Shown here: positions 55,344 to 64,000 of the stretch, piece by piece | Layout: the number at the start of each line of letters is the position of its first letter | Position numbering within the stretch: position 1 is the stretch's first letter | From: Aestuariimicrobium soli | GTDB taxonomy: Bacteria; Actinomycetota; Actinomycetes; Propionibacteriales; Propionibacteriaceae | Reading direction: 5' to 3' | Assembly: GCF_051192575.1 (NCBI RefSeq) | Contig: NZ_JBPJSQ010000002.1 | Span: 434,001 to 498,000 of the forward strand | Length of the DNA: 64,000 nucleotides | Translations under genes and position numbers: made by a program | The notes under the pieces: model-generated | The model's input: the letters and a program-made list of their open reading frames with translations, nothing else | Told to the model about the DNA's origin: nothing | Database searches by the model: none

Positions 55344-56321
55344 TCAGCGCGCCGCGCGGGCCCGATCCAGGGCCAGCAGCATCTGCTCGAGGGCGAAGTC
55401 CGGATCGGCCGCCACTCCCTTGACGGCACCGTCGGCCACGGCCACCGCCACCACACCGTCGGCGACCGCCCGCGGGCTCCAGGCCCGTGACAGTCGGGCG
55501 AGGTCCTTCACCTTCCACGGCGGCACCCCGATCTGGCGGGCCAGCTCACCATCGTTCAGTCGGGACGACCGCAGGTCGTGGTACTTCCCCAGCCCGCGCA
55601 GCGAGTTCGCCACCGCGCTGGTCACGAGCACCGGCGCCACCCCCGTCGCCAAGGCCCAGCGCAACTTCTCCAGTGCATCACCGGTGCGGCCCGCCATCAC
55701 GTCATCGGCCACGGCGAAGCTGGTGACCTCGGCTCGTCCGCCGAAGTAGGTCTGGATCGACTCGACGGTCAGCGGCTGGTCGCCGAGATCGTCCCCCAGC
55801 TGGGTGACGGCCGCGGCCAGCGCCCGCGGGTCGGCGCCGATCGCGTCGACCAACGCCTGGGCCGCTCCGCCACCGAGGCGCACCTTGGCCCGCCTCGCCT
55901 CGGACTCGACGAACTTGCCCAGCTCCCACGCCTTGATGGTGGGCGCCTCGAGGGTCTCGACCTTGGCCTTCTTGAGCTTGTCGAGCAGGGCCTTGCCCTT
56001 CACACCACCCGGATGCGTCATCACCAGACTCAGTTCGTCCGGCGGGTTCGCGGCGGTGGCGGCGACGAGGTCGAACAGCGACTGGTCGAGGCCCGAGATG
56101 TCGTTCAGCACCACGATCGAGGCCGTGGAGAACAGCGATCCCCCGGTCAGTTCGGCGAACGTGCCGGCGTCGACGGCGGCGGCCTCGACCCGGTGCAGGT
56201 CGGCCTGCGGTGCCTGCTGCTGGGCGGCCTTCACGCGCGCGGCAACGTGCCGCTCCGCCAGCAGCGACTCGGGCCCCGCGACCAGCAGGGCTCGTCCCAT
56301 GGCAGCCTGTGCGGCACTCAT
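55344..56321 (-). CDS. holA: DNA polymerase III subunit delta
   Basis: 325 residues from ATG 56321. Clamp-loader subunit that opens the sliding clamp. LLVAGPESLLAER, SIVVLNDISGLDQS, LSLVMTHPGGVKGKALLDKL, KFVESEARRAKVRL and GADPRALAAAVTQLGDDL are the standard motif order, with the C-terminal collar domain (LRWALATGVAPVLVTSAVANSLRGL). No good ribosome-binding site; ATG 56300 is an alternative. In its conserved spot between comEC and rpsT, but the treYZ gene has been inserted between comEC and holA. Confidence 0.92.
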   Translation of the reverse strand: MSAAQAAMGRALLVAGPESLLAERHVAARVKAAQQQAPQADLHRVEAAAVDAGTFAELTGGSLFSTASIVVLNDISGLDQSLFDLVAATAANPPDELSLVMTHPGGVKGKALLDKLKKAKVETLEAPTIKAWELGKFVESEARRAKVRLGGGAAQALVDAIGADPRALAAAVTQLGDDLGDQPLTVESIQTYFGGRAEVTSFAVADDVMAGRTGDALEKLRWALATGVAPVLVTSAVANSLRGLGKYHDLRSSRLNDGELARQIGVPPWKVKDLARLSRAWSPRAVADGVVAVAVADGAVKGVAADPDFALEQMLLALDRARAAR

Positions 56322-56347
56322 GCGCTCATGATGCCAGCCAGCTCCGA

Positions 56348-56379
56348 CACACTCACACCAGCCCCACACTCACACCAGC
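56348..56379. repeat. two 15-bp repeats over the treYZ stop codon
   Basis: CACACTCACACCAGC occurs at 56348-56362 and 56365-56379, separated by 2 nt. The second contains the treYZ stop codon (TCA at 56370-56372). Confidence 0.85.
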
Positions 56380-59300
56380 AGCGCGCCGCCGTGCGGCGGC
56401 AGGTGCACCACGTCACCGACGAGTTCGGCACCGCTCGGCGTCGCGAACATCACCGCCACCGCCCCCTCGACCGCCACCTCGGTCGGCTCGTCGGAGAAGT
56501 TGACCGCCACCCTCACCGTGGCCCCGGCGCTGGACTGCCGGGTCATCAGCAACGTGCCCAGGTCCTCGTCCACTGCGCAGGCGGTCAGCCGCAGATCGGG
56601 CTCGGTGAGAGCCGGCAGCCGCTTCCGCAGCCGCAGCAGCTCGCGGTAGCAGGCCAACACCCGGGCGTGTCGCCCGTGGTCGCGCTCGTCCCAGTCGAGT
56701 TTCGAACGCACGAAGGTGGCCTCGTCCTGCGGGTCGGGCACCTGGTCGGCATCCCAGGCCATGGCGGCGAACTCGGCCAGTCGTCCCTCGCTCACCGCCC
56801 GACCCAGCTCCGGTTCGGGGTGCGAGGTGAAGAACTGGAACGGGCTGGACGACGCCCACTCCTCGCCCTGGAAGAGCATGGGTGTGAACGGACCCGCCAG
56901 CGTCAACAGGGCCGCCACCGCCAGCTGGTCGTCGTCGAGCACCTCGGCGAGCCGATCGCCGCGGGCCCGGTTGCCGATCTGGTCGTGGTTCTGGTTGGCC
57001 ACCACCAACCGCCAGCCGGGCACCCGCGAGGTGTCGATCGGACGACCGTGGTCGCGTCCGCGGAAACTCGAGTAGCTGCCGTCGTGGAAGAACCCCTGCG
57101 TGATCACCTTCTGCAACGCCGACAGCGGGGCGAAGTCGGCGTAGTAGCCGTCGGTCTCGCCGGTGAGCGCCACGTGCACCGCGTGGTGGAAGTCGTCCGA
57201 CCACTGCGCGTCGATGCCGAGGCCACCGGCCTCGCGCGGGGTCACCATGGCGATGTCGTTCAGGTCGGACTCGGCGATCAGCGTCAACGGACGACCCAGG
57301 TGCGCCGACAGGGCGGCCGTCTCGGTGGCCATCTGCTCGAGCAGGTGCAGGTCGGAGTCATCACGGAGGGCGTGCACCGCGTCGAGCCTCAGGCCGTCGA
57401 CGTGGAAGTCGGTGAACCACATCTGCACGCCGTCGAGAATGAACCGGCGCACCTCGGCGGCACCCTCGCCGTCGAGGTTGACCAGATCACCCCAGGTGCT
57501 CTGCCCGGGCTTGAGGTACGGGCCGAACAGCGGCAGGTAGTTGCCCGAGGGCCCGAAGTGGTTGTGCACCACGTCCTGCATCACCGCCAGCCCGCGGGCG
57601 TGTGCGGCGTCGACGAACCGCTGGTAGGCGGCGGGCCCACCGTAGGGCTCGTGCACGGCCGTCCAGGAAACCCCGTCGTAGCCCCAGTTGTGCACCCCGT
57701 TGACGGCGTTGACGGGCATGAGTTCGACCACGTCGATGCCCAACTCGACGAGGTGGTCGAGTCGTCCGATGGCGGCATCGAGGGTGCCCTCGGGGGTGAA
57801 GGTGCCCAGATGCAGCTCGTACAGGGTGGCCCCGGCCAGCTGGCGCCCGGTCCAGGTCTGGTCGGTCCAGGTGAAGGCGTCGGCGTCGAAAGTGCGCGAC
57901 GGGGCATGCACCCCGGCGGGCTGCCGGCGCGAGCGCGGGTCGGGGCGGGGGGTCGGGTCGTCGTCCAGCAGGTAGCCGTAATCCACCTCGCCCTGGGGTT
58001 CGGGGCCATCGAGCTGCCACCAACCGTCGCCGGTCGGCGTCATGGGCAGCACGCGGTCGCCCACCTGCAGCCGAACCCGCTCGGGAAGGGGTGCCCAGAC
58101 GTCGAATCGTCCGCGTCCGTTGCGCAGCTGACGCGGGACGGGCCGCACGAGCAGCGCCACGGGGTGGGTGTCGAGCAGGTCGGCCAGCCGCACCGAGCCG
58201 GCGAACGGCCGGTCGGTGAGCGCGTCGATCCACTCGCCTCCCGGCAGCGGCAGGCGGGTCTCACCGAAGCCACCCCGCTCGGCCAGACCGTGCGGCAGGC
58301 GGGTCACCACGGCGATCGCTCCCCCGCGGTCGAAGGCCAGCACGTGGTCGACGGCCTCGCCGGTGGCTTCGAGGGGGGCGTAGTCGGTGAAGAGCTCCGC
58401 TCGGTCGCGGCGGGTGGTGAGGCCGATGTGGGTGACCAACAGCTTGGCGGCGCCGGGGTCGTCCACCGTGCCGTCGAGGGTCGGACGATCGCCCAGCCGG
58501 ATGCCCTCCAGCAGCCCGGCGCGACGGTCGAAGTCGACGGACCGGCGGTTGTCGGGGTCGACCAGCGAGTCCTCCCACAGCTCGGAACCCTGGTAGATGT
58601 CGGGAACGCCGGGGGCCATGATCGTGACCAGCTTGGCGGCGAGGGCGTTGCTGTGGCCGGCGGCGGCGATTTCAGCCGCGGCCTCGCCCACCACCCGGGC
58701 CACCGCGGGGTCGTCGAAGCAGGCGTCGACGGCAGCGTGCACGGCCGCCTCGAAGGACTCGTCGGGGGCGGTCCACGTGGTGCGCTCCCCCGCCTCGCGC
58801 ATCGCCTTCATGGCGTAACCGTGCAGCCGTTCCCGCAGGTCGGGGTCGGACGACCATGCGCCAACGATCGCCTGCCAGAGCAGCTGGGCGAACCCTCGGT
58901 CGGGCAGGGGCACCAAGCTGTCGAGCTCGGCGATGATGCTGGCCCACCACTGCGGACGCTCGGCGAGCACCGAGATGCGGGCGCGCACGTCTTCGCCGCG
59001 CTTGGTGTCGTGGGTCGAGCCGGCGGTCATCGCGGCCGGCCAGGTCTCGTGGCGGGTGGCCATCGCGGCGTGGAACTCGTCCGGGCTGATCGAGAAGACG
59101 CTCGGGTCGCCGCCGACCTCGTTGAGGCTCGTGAGACGTGACCAGCGGTAGAAGGCGCAGTCCTCGACGCCCTTGGCCATCACCATGCCGCTGGTCTGTT
59201 GGAAGCGTTGGGCGGCGTCGGAGGCGCCGTCGAACAGCACCGGGCCGAGCCGGGCGAACTGCTCGGCCAGGTCGGGGCGGTGCTCGTGGGCGGACGAGAA

Positions 59301-60491
59301 GGCCCGCTCGAGGTGCTCGCGCCCCTCGGGAAGGTAGCTGCGGTACACCGGGAAGCAGGCGAGCAGTTCGGCGACGGCGTCGACGAGTGACTCGTCGGTC
59401 TCAAGCCCGGTCTCGCGGGCGATGCGACGCACCTCGGAGTTCAGGATGGTGTCGGCCACCGTGCGCTTGGTGTCGTGGATCAGGGCGTGCCAGTCGGTGG
59501 CGTGACCGACCAGGGAGTCGGTGAGGTCACTCAGCGGCTGCATGCCGGCGGGGTCGACGAGCACCCGGTCGATCAGGGCCATCGCGTCGTAGCCGGTCGT
59601 GCCACTGGTCGCCCACCCGGTGGGCAGGTGCTCCCCCGGCTCGAGGATCTTCTCGATGAGCACGTACGACCCGTCGGGAGCGTCGGCGGTGCGGGTCAGG
59701 GCGGCGAGGTCGTCGAAGTAGCGCACCGGGTCGCGCAGGCCGTCGGGGTGGTCGACGCGTAGGCCGTCGACCAGGCCCTCGTCGAACCAGCGCTTGATCT
59801 CCTCGTGGCTGCGTGCGAACCATTCGGGGTCTTCCACCCGAATGGCGACCAGGTCGTTGACGGCGAAGAACCGGCGGTAGTTGAGGTCGGTGTCGGCCCG
59901 TCGCCAACTGATCAGCTCGTAGTGCTGGCGGGCGTGCACGACGTTGGGATCATCGTCGGGGCCGCCGGAGTTGGGGGCCAGCGGGTAGCGGTTGTCGTGG
60001 TAGTGCAGTTCGCCGGCGAGCACGCGCAGGTTCGCGATGGTGCCGTCGGGCAACAGGTCGTCGTCGCCGACGACCGGGATGCGCACCTTGCCGCTCGAAC
60101 CGGGGCCACCCGCGACCTCCCAGTCGATGTCGAAGGCCGTCGCGAACGGTGAGGCCTGCCCGTGGGTGAGCACGTGCCACCACCACGGGTTCTCCCACGG
60201 ACGAGCCACCCCGACATGGTTCGGCACGATGTCGACCAGCACGCCCATGCCGAGGCGGTGGGCCTCGTTGGCCAGCGCCGCCAACCCGGCGCCACGGCCG
60301 CGGGTGGGGTCGATCGAGGAGTGGTCAGAGACGTCGTAGCCGTGGCTGGAGCCCGTGCCCGCCGCCAGCAGCGGAGAGAGGTAGACCCAGTCCACGCCGA
60401 GGGCGTGCAGGTAGGTGAGCCGCTTCGCGGCCTCGAGGAGGTCGAAGTCCTCGGTGATCTGCAGTCGATAAGTGCTCGCCGGGGTGCGCAT
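56370..60491 (-). CDS. bifunctional maltooligosyltrehalose synthase / trehalohydrolase (TreY-TreZ fusion)
   Basis: 1373 residues in a single open frame. Residues 1-about 787 are a whole TreY (GH13_26): start TYRLQITEDFDLLEA, nucleophile Asp247 in GLRVDHPDG, acid/base Glu280 in YVLIEKIL, transition-state Asp in AGSTHDTKRGEDVRAR (about 495). Residues about 796-1373 are a whole TreZ (GH13_10): RFDVWAPLPERV (CBM48), nucleophile Asp1037 in VDGLRLDAVHAL, Glu1074 in LIAESDLND and Asp1170 in ANQNHDQIGNR. The linker is under about 10 residues. Together they turn the reducing end of malto-oligosaccharides into trehalose and release it. The TreX debranching enzyme is not adjacent. In most actinobacteria TreY and TreZ are separate adjacent genes. 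Confidence 0.9.
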   Translation of the reverse strand: MRTPASTYRLQITEDFDLLEAAKRLTYLHALGVDWVYLSPLLAAGTGSSHGYDVSDHSSIDPTRGRGAGLAALANEAHRLGMGVLVDIVPNHVGVARPWENPWWWHVLTHGQASPFATAFDIDWEVAGGPGSSGKVRIPVVGDDDLLPDGTIANLRVLAGELHYHDNRYPLAPNSGGPDDDPNVVHARQHYELISWRRADTDLNYRRFFAVNDLVAIRVEDPEWFARSHEEIKRWFDEGLVDGLRVDHPDGLRDPVRYFDDLAALTRTADAPDGSYVLIEKILEPGEHLPTGWATSGTTGYDAMALIDRVLVDPAGMQPLSDLTDSLVGHATDWHALIHDTKRTVADTILNSEVRRIARETGLETDESLVDAVAELLACFPVYRSYLPEGREHLERAFSSAHEHRPDLAEQFARLGPVLFDGASDAAQRFQQTSGMVMAKGVEDCAFYRWSRLTSLNEVGGDPSVFSISPDEFHAAMATRHETWPAAMTAGSTHDTKRGEDVRARISVLAERPQWWASIIAELDSLVPLPDRGFAQLLWQAIVGAWSSDPDLRERLHGYAMKAMREAGERTTWTAPDESFEAAVHAAVDACFDDPAVARVVGEAAAEIAAAGHSNALAAKLVTIMAPGVPDIYQGSELWEDSLVDPDNRRSVDFDRRAGLLEGIRLGDRPTLDGTVDDPGAAKLLVTHIGLTTRRDRAELFTDYAPLEATGEAVDHVLAFDRGGAIAVVTRLPHGLAERGGFGETRLPLPGGEWIDALTDRPFAGSVRLADLLDTHPVALLVRPVPRQLRNGRGRFDVWAPLPERVRLQVGDRVLPMTPTGDGWWQLDGPEPQGEVDYGYLLDDDPTPRPDPRSRRQPAGVHAPSRTFDADAFTWTDQTWTGRQLAGATLYELHLGTFTPEGTLDAAIGRLDHLVELGIDVVELMPVNAVNGVHNWGYDGVSWTAVHEPYGGPAAYQRFVDAAHARGLAVMQDVVHNHFGPSGNYLPLFGPYLKPGQSTWGDLVNLDGEGAAEVRRFILDGVQMWFTDFHVDGLRLDAVHALRDDSDLHLLEQMATETAALSAHLGRPLTLIAESDLNDIAMVTPREAGGLGIDAQWSDDFHHAVHVALTGETDGYYADFAPLSALQKVITQGFFHDGSYSSFRGRDHGRPIDTSRVPGWRLVVANQNHDQIGNRARGDRLAEVLDDDQLAVAALLTLAGPFTPMLFQGEEWASSSPFQFFTSHPEPELGRAVSEGRLAEFAAMAWDADQVPDPQDEATFVRSKLDWDERDHGRHARVLACYRELLRLRKRLPALTEPDLRLTACAVDEDLGTLLMTRQSSAGATVRVAVNFSDEPTEVAVEGAVAVMFATPSGAELVGDVVHLPPHGGALLV

Positions 60492-60494
60492 CGG

Positions 60495-61145
60495 TCAGGA
60501 GTTTATCGCGTCCTTGACGCTCGACTCCGGGCTGCCGAGGGTCGGGGTGCGGCGGGAGACCACGTCGTAGAGGGTCTTCCACGCGGCGGGCAGTTCGCGG
60601 ACGACCCCGTAGCGCCACGTGCCCGGGCTGATCACCTTGGCGGTCTGGTCGCCGACTCCCTCGGTGTCGACCCCCACCAGACGGCAGGTGGCGACGGCGC
60701 GCGGCAGGTGGAAGTCCTGGGTGACCAGCGTCAGTTTCTCGACGCCGAAGATGCGCTTCGCGCGCACGCACGAGTCGTAGGTGTCGAAGCCTGCGAAGTC
60801 CTCGACCACCTTGCCCGCGGGGATGCCCCGCTGCTCGACGAGGTAGCGCTTCATCGCCTTCGGCTCGTTGTAGTTCTGTGCCCGGTTGTCACCCGACACC
60901 AGAATCACCCTGGCCTTGCCTGCCCGCACGAGATCGGCGGCCACGTCGAGCCGGGCCCGCAGGAAGGCGCTCGGCTGCCCGTCGGGGCGCACCCCGGCAC
61001 CCAGCACGAGCACCACGTCGTTGGCGGGTGCGGTGGCGACGTCGTTGTGCTGGTGGCCGGCGGCGGCCACCTGCACGACCGCGGCCGGGGCCAGGGCGAT
61101 GACCGCGATGGCGGTGAGCCCGACGGCCAGTCTGCGGATGCGCAC
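60495..61145 (-). CDS. SanA/YdcF-family (DUF218) membrane-anchored protein
   Basis: 216 residues from the GTG at 61145. N-terminal membrane anchor (residues 5-28), then the DUF218 core: DVVLVLGAGVRPDGQPSAFLRARLDVAADL, ARVILVSGDNR, VVEDFAGFDTYDSCVRAKRIFG, LTLVTQDFHLPRAVATCRLVGV. The SanA/ElyC family is linked to envelope barrier and peptidoglycan or lipid carrier homeostasis, not to a proven reaction. The stop is 3 nt from the treYZ start, so the pair is probably co-transcribed. Confidence 0.85.
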   Translation of the reverse strand: MRIRRLAVGLTAIAVIALAPAAVVQVAAAGHQHNDVATAPANDVVLVLGAGVRPDGQPSAFLRARLDVAADLVRAGKARVILVSGDNRAQNYNEPKAMKRYLVEQRGIPAGKVVEDFAGFDTYDSCVRAKRIFGVEKLTLVTQDFHLPRAVATCRLVGVDTEGVGDQTAKVISPGTWRYGVVRELPAAWKTLYDVVSRRTPTLGSPESSVKDAINS

Positions 61146-61169
61146 GTCGCCCAGTGTGCCAGCCGTTCC

Positions 61170-63611
61170 TCAGCGTTGCGGCGCACGATTGGTCACCACC
61201 ACCAGCCGATCCCCTCGTCGGAACAGCGCCACCGACCCCTGCTCATTGGTGGCGACCACCCGCATGCCGAGCGAGTGGGCCAGCTCGACCGCCTTGGCCG
61301 CGGGATGCCCGTAGTCGTTGTCGACGCCGGACGAGGCCACCGCCACCTGTGCGCCGCCTGCCTGCCAGAACCGACGCTCCTGCCGGGACGAACCGTGGTG
61401 CGGCATCGCCATCACATCCACGCGCAGCTCACCCGTGCCACCACCGCCGGGGCCGGTCAAGGCCCGCAGCGCGGCCCGTTGGGCGTCGGGCTCGGAGTCG
61501 CCCGCCAGCAACACACGCACCACCTGATCGCCGGCTCCGACCGTCGCCACCCCCATCACGGAGGCGTCGTTCTCGGAGGAGTTCTCGGGGTTGGCGGCCT
61601 CGTCCGTGGCGGTGGGCAGCACGGCGCCGGGCACCGGACCGGTGCGCAGGGTGTGCCACGCGACCTCACCGACGCTCCACCGCTCGCCGGCACGCGCCTC
61701 GGTCACCGGTACCCCGTGCGCGTGGGCCAAGGCGGTCACCATCCGGGCCGCGGGCAGACCGGGAGCGTCGCGGGAGACGACCACTCGTCCGACCGGGAAA
61801 CTGTCGAGCACTTCGGCCAGCCCGGTCAGGTGGTCGGCGTGGAAGTGTGTGATCACGACCACCGGAAGGCTCCGCACCCCCAATTGGCGCAGGCAGGCGA
61901 CGACCGGTTTGGGGTTCGGGCCAGCATCGACCAGCACCGCCTGGCTGCGGCTGGCGCGCAGCACGGCGGCGTCGCCCTGGCCGACGGCACAGAAGGCGAC
62001 CCGCCAGTCACCGGGCCAGCCGGGACTCGCCGGTGCCCGCAGCAGAGCGATCGCCAACACGGCGGCCAGCGCCACCACCGCCCACGGACGCCTCAGGACC
62101 ATCGGCATCACCCACGCCAGACCAAGGCTGAGCAGCGACACGATCACCAGACCCGCCGGGCTGGCCGGCCACGTCAGAGACCCACCGGGCAGGGCGTCGC
62201 CCAGCCTGGCGATCTGCAGCAGCGGTTCCACCGACCAGCCGCCCAACCATCCGAAGACCCCACCCACGGTGTCGCCGATCACGCCGGGCAACTGCGAACC
62301 GAACGCCGCCAGCATGCCCAGCACCGTCGCCGGCCCCACGAACGGCCCGGCCACGGCGTTGGCCACGATCCCCGACACGCTCAGCGTGCCCGACAGCGCC
62401 GTGACCAGCGGCTGGGTGGCGAGCTGGGCCGCCAACGGGACGGCGACCGCCTCCCCCAGCCAGCCCGGCGCCCAGCGCATGGCCCGCTGGTACAGACCGG
62501 CGCAGGCGATCAGGCCGGCGGTGGCGGCGGCCGACAGGGCGAACCCCCAGGATCGGGACAGCCAAGGGTCCACGACCATCAGCACCATCACAGCCGCCGA
62601 CAGGTGGCGCAGCCCTCGGGAGCGCTCGCGCCCCCGGCCCACCCCCGCGCGACCCAGGGCCGCCAGGGCGACCAGACCCATCGCCGCCGCCCGCACCACC
62701 GACGGCTCGGCGCGGCACAGCACCACGAAGCCGAACACCGCCGCCACCTGGATGCCGCGCAGCACCCAGCCGCGGGCCCCGCAGCGGGTGGCCACCATCG
62801 TGCCGAACCCGAGCAGCAGCACCAGGTTCGAACCCGACACGGCGGTGAGGTGCGTCAGCCCGGTGGCCTTGAACCGGTCGACCACCTGCATCGGCAACCG
62901 CGAGGTGTCACCCACCACCAAGGAGGGCAGCAGTCCGGCCTGGTCGCGGGACGAATGCCGGGTGGCCCTCACCAGCCCCGCACGCAGGTGGTTGATGGCG
63001 GACGACCACCGGCCGGGTCGGGACTCCACCACGGGAGGAGCCCTGACGGTCAGGCTGCCCGTGGTGGGATCGGCGGCCTCGGGCGGGGTCAACCGGCCGG
63101 CGAGGGTCACCCGAGAACCCGCTGGCACCGTCGCGAGTGCCCGCCCCAGCTCGCCCGAGGCCCTCACCAGGATCGGTGGACCGCCGCGCACGACCCGCCC
63201 GCGGGCCCGAATCTGCTCGACTCGCAGCACCACGGTCGCGCTCTCCGGGCGCACCCCCTGCGCGGGGCTCAGGCGAACATCGCTGGTCAGGACTCCCGTG
63301 ACCGTGGCGGCGGCTCCCTCTCGAGCCAGCTGGGCCGTGACCCCGTCGTGCACGGCGCCGACCCGGAACCCGGTCGTGAGCACCAGGCAGCACCCCATGA
63401 GCCCGATCGCGGCCCACTGCCAGTGACGGGCGACCAGCGCCGCCACCATCACGACCACGCTGAGCGCAACGGCCACGGCGCTCGGCCAGCCCCACCCCGG
63501 CAGGGTCACGAAGGCGGCCCCCCATGCGGCCAAGGCCGTGCCCACCAGGCGAAGGTCGGGGCGCGGGGCCGACGCGGGTGATCCAGACCCGGGCACGTCA
63601 GACCCGGGCAT
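61170..63611 (-). CDS. comEC: ComEC/Rec2-family DNA uptake channel
   Basis: 813 residues. N-terminal helices and OB-like region (DUF4131), the central Competence domain (about 215-500, FKATGLTHLTAVSGSNLVLLLGF, CRAEPSVVRAAAMG) with about eight helices, and a C-terminal MBL domain (about 520-813) with ITHFHADHLTGL, LLAGDSEPDAQ and AMPHHGSSRQ. The MBL domain's HxHxDH is intact, as needed for a nuclease. Moves single-stranded DNA across the membrane in competent bacteria. Starts 1 nt after the comEA stop. Confidence 0.93.
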   Translation of the reverse strand: MPGSDVPGSGSPASAPRPDLRLVGTALAAWGAAFVTLPGWGWPSAVAVALSVVVMVAALVARHWQWAAIGLMGCCLVLTTGFRVGAVHDGVTAQLAREGAAATVTGVLTSDVRLSPAQGVRPESATVVLRVEQIRARGRVVRGGPPILVRASGELGRALATVPAGSRVTLAGRLTPPEAADPTTGSLTVRAPPVVESRPGRWSSAINHLRAGLVRATRHSSRDQAGLLPSLVVGDTSRLPMQVVDRFKATGLTHLTAVSGSNLVLLLGFGTMVATRCGARGWVLRGIQVAAVFGFVVLCRAEPSVVRAAAMGLVALAALGRAGVGRGRERSRGLRHLSAAVMVLMVVDPWLSRSWGFALSAAATAGLIACAGLYQRAMRWAPGWLGEAVAVPLAAQLATQPLVTALSGTLSVSGIVANAVAGPFVGPATVLGMLAAFGSQLPGVIGDTVGGVFGWLGGWSVEPLLQIARLGDALPGGSLTWPASPAGLVIVSLLSLGLAWVMPMVLRRPWAVVALAAVLAIALLRAPASPGWPGDWRVAFCAVGQGDAAVLRASRSQAVLVDAGPNPKPVVACLRQLGVRSLPVVVITHFHADHLTGLAEVLDSFPVGRVVVSRDAPGLPAARMVTALAHAHGVPVTEARAGERWSVGEVAWHTLRTGPVPGAVLPTATDEAANPENSSENDASVMGVATVGAGDQVVRVLLAGDSEPDAQRAALRALTGPGGGGTGELRVDVMAMPHHGSSRQERRFWQAGGAQVAVASSGVDNDYGHPAAKAVELAHSLGMRVVATNEQGSVALFRRGDRLVVVTNRAPQR

Positions 63612-63615
63612 GTCA
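63586..63615. repeat. two tandem 15-bp repeats at the comEA/comEC junction
   Basis: GACCCGGGCACGTCA and GACCCGGGCATGTCA lie end to end; the second holds both the comEA stop and the comEC ATG, and the repeats encode PGSD-type residues at the ComEC N-terminus. The C/T difference between copies makes one of them an ATG. Confidence 0.85.
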
Positions 63616-64000
63616 GACCCGAACAAGGGGCGCCAGCTTCTGGTAGGTCTTCGGACCGATGCCGTCGACCTCCTGCAACTCCTCCACACTCGAGAAGCGC
63701 TGGTGCTGGGTGCGCCAGGCCACGATGTTCTGCGCCGTGACCGGCCCGATCCCCGGCAGCGCTTCGAACTGCTCGACCGTGGCCGTGTTCAGGTCGAGTG
63801 GCGCCCCGGGTGCCCCCGTGGACCCCCCGGAGGTCGCCGGGCCAGCGCCGCCGCCGGGCGGGCGAACCTGCGACCGCTCCCCCTCGAAGGGCCCGACCAG
63901 CACCTGGCTGCCATCCACGATCGGCTGGGCCAGATTGAGATCACCCAGCTGCGCCCCCGTCACGACACCGCCCGCGGCCGCCAGGGCATCGGCGACGCGC
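63613..64000 (-). CDS. comEA: ComEA-family DNA-binding protein, 5' partial
   Basis: The frame continues beyond the window; about 128 C-terminal residues are visible. RVADALAAAGGV ... LNLAQPIVDGSQVLVG is the end of an SLBB domain, followed by a Gly/Ala/Ser linker and the helix-hairpin-helix pair LDLNTATVEQFEALPGIGPVTAQNIVAWR and SVEELQEVDGIGPKTYQKLAPLV that binds double-stranded DNA. ComEA receives DNA at the surface and hands it to ComEC. Confidence 0.93.
   Translation of the reverse strand, partial: RVADALAAAGGVVTGAQLGDLNLAQPIVDGSQVLVGPFEGERSQVRPPGGGAGPATSGGSTGAPGAPLDLNTATVEQFEALPGIGPVTAQNIVAWRTQHQRFSSVEELQEVDGIGPKTYQKLAPLVRV

Noticed and set aside
55578..59141. Very long plus-strand open frame (about 1187 codons) opposite treYZ and holA
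   Set aside because: It is antisense to clear GH13 and clamp-loader sequence, has no recognisable domains, and long opposite-strand frames are expected at about 70% G+C.
60162..63581. Long plus-strand frame opposite comEC
   Set aside because: His/Gln/Arg-rich composition typical of the reverse frame of a hydrophobic high-G+C gene; comEC on the other strand is certain.

Overview
The window is about 70% G+C by eye, with dense coding, GTG and ATG starts, many TAnnnT-type -10 boxes a few bases before start codons, and the gene neighbourhoods of an actinobacterium. The order comEA-comEC ... holA-rpsT-lepA-hemW-hrcA-dnaJ-rsmE ... phoH-ybeY-corC-era-leuA ... uppS-recO-fur ... dusB-dgt is the conserved actinobacterial chromosome backbone. 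A leuA attenuator, a trehalose TreY/TreZ enzyme, ROK-controlled sugar ABC systems and an alpha-galactosidase fit a propionibacterium-like (Propionibacteriaceae) genome, but genus is not provable from here. I see no tRNA, rRNA, CRISPR, phage or insertion sequence.

Layout. 1-4.3 kb: two tandem GT87/DUF2029-type membrane proteins (the first cut by the window edge), a dNTPase (dgt), and a Q/Y-repeat membrane protein. 4.3-11.5 kb: dusB, a GH36 alpha-galactosidase, a small monooxygenase-like protein, a Fur/Zur regulator, recO, a lipoprotein coupled to uppS. 11.6-17.0 kb: a ROK repressor and an MmsA/MmsB/ChvE-type monosaccharide ABC operon sharing a near-identical palindromic operator, closed by a strong bidirectional terminator. 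17-22.6 kb: leuA with a 15-aa leader peptide, an LCP-family Tat lipoprotein, an amidohydrolase and a secreted lysozyme-like protein. 22.7-26.5 kb: phoH-ybeY-corC-era operon. 26.6-36 kb: accessory transporters and regulators (MFS, a broken MFS, ROK, an ABC-2 exporter with two permeases, DUF5709, PadR, a Tat lipoprotein, YhhQ). 36-41.2 kb: tgt, rsmE, dnaJ, hrcA (with CIRCE) and an MBL hydrolase. 41.3-52.5 kb: a fused asymmetric ABC exporter, a membrane protein, an IMPase, DUF3097, hemW, and a second sugar ABC importer lacking its own ATPase. 52.6-64 kb: lepA, rpsT, holA, a single-chain TreY-TreZ enzyme, a SanA/YdcF protein, comEC and the 3' part of comEA.

Most striking signals: (1) the heptamer CGGACGA/TCGTCCG occurs close to a hundred times by my hand scan, several times the composition expectation, in all reading frames and both strands, and an inverted pair of it builds the terminator at 17 kb; (2) TreY and TreZ are fused into one 1373-residue polypeptide; (3) recurrent 15- and 20-bp tandem duplications sit at gene ends and in intergenic DNA, together with three long imperfect inverted repeats; (4) many genes, including the leuA leader peptide, start about 7 nt after a TAnnnT box, pointing to widespread leaderless transcription.
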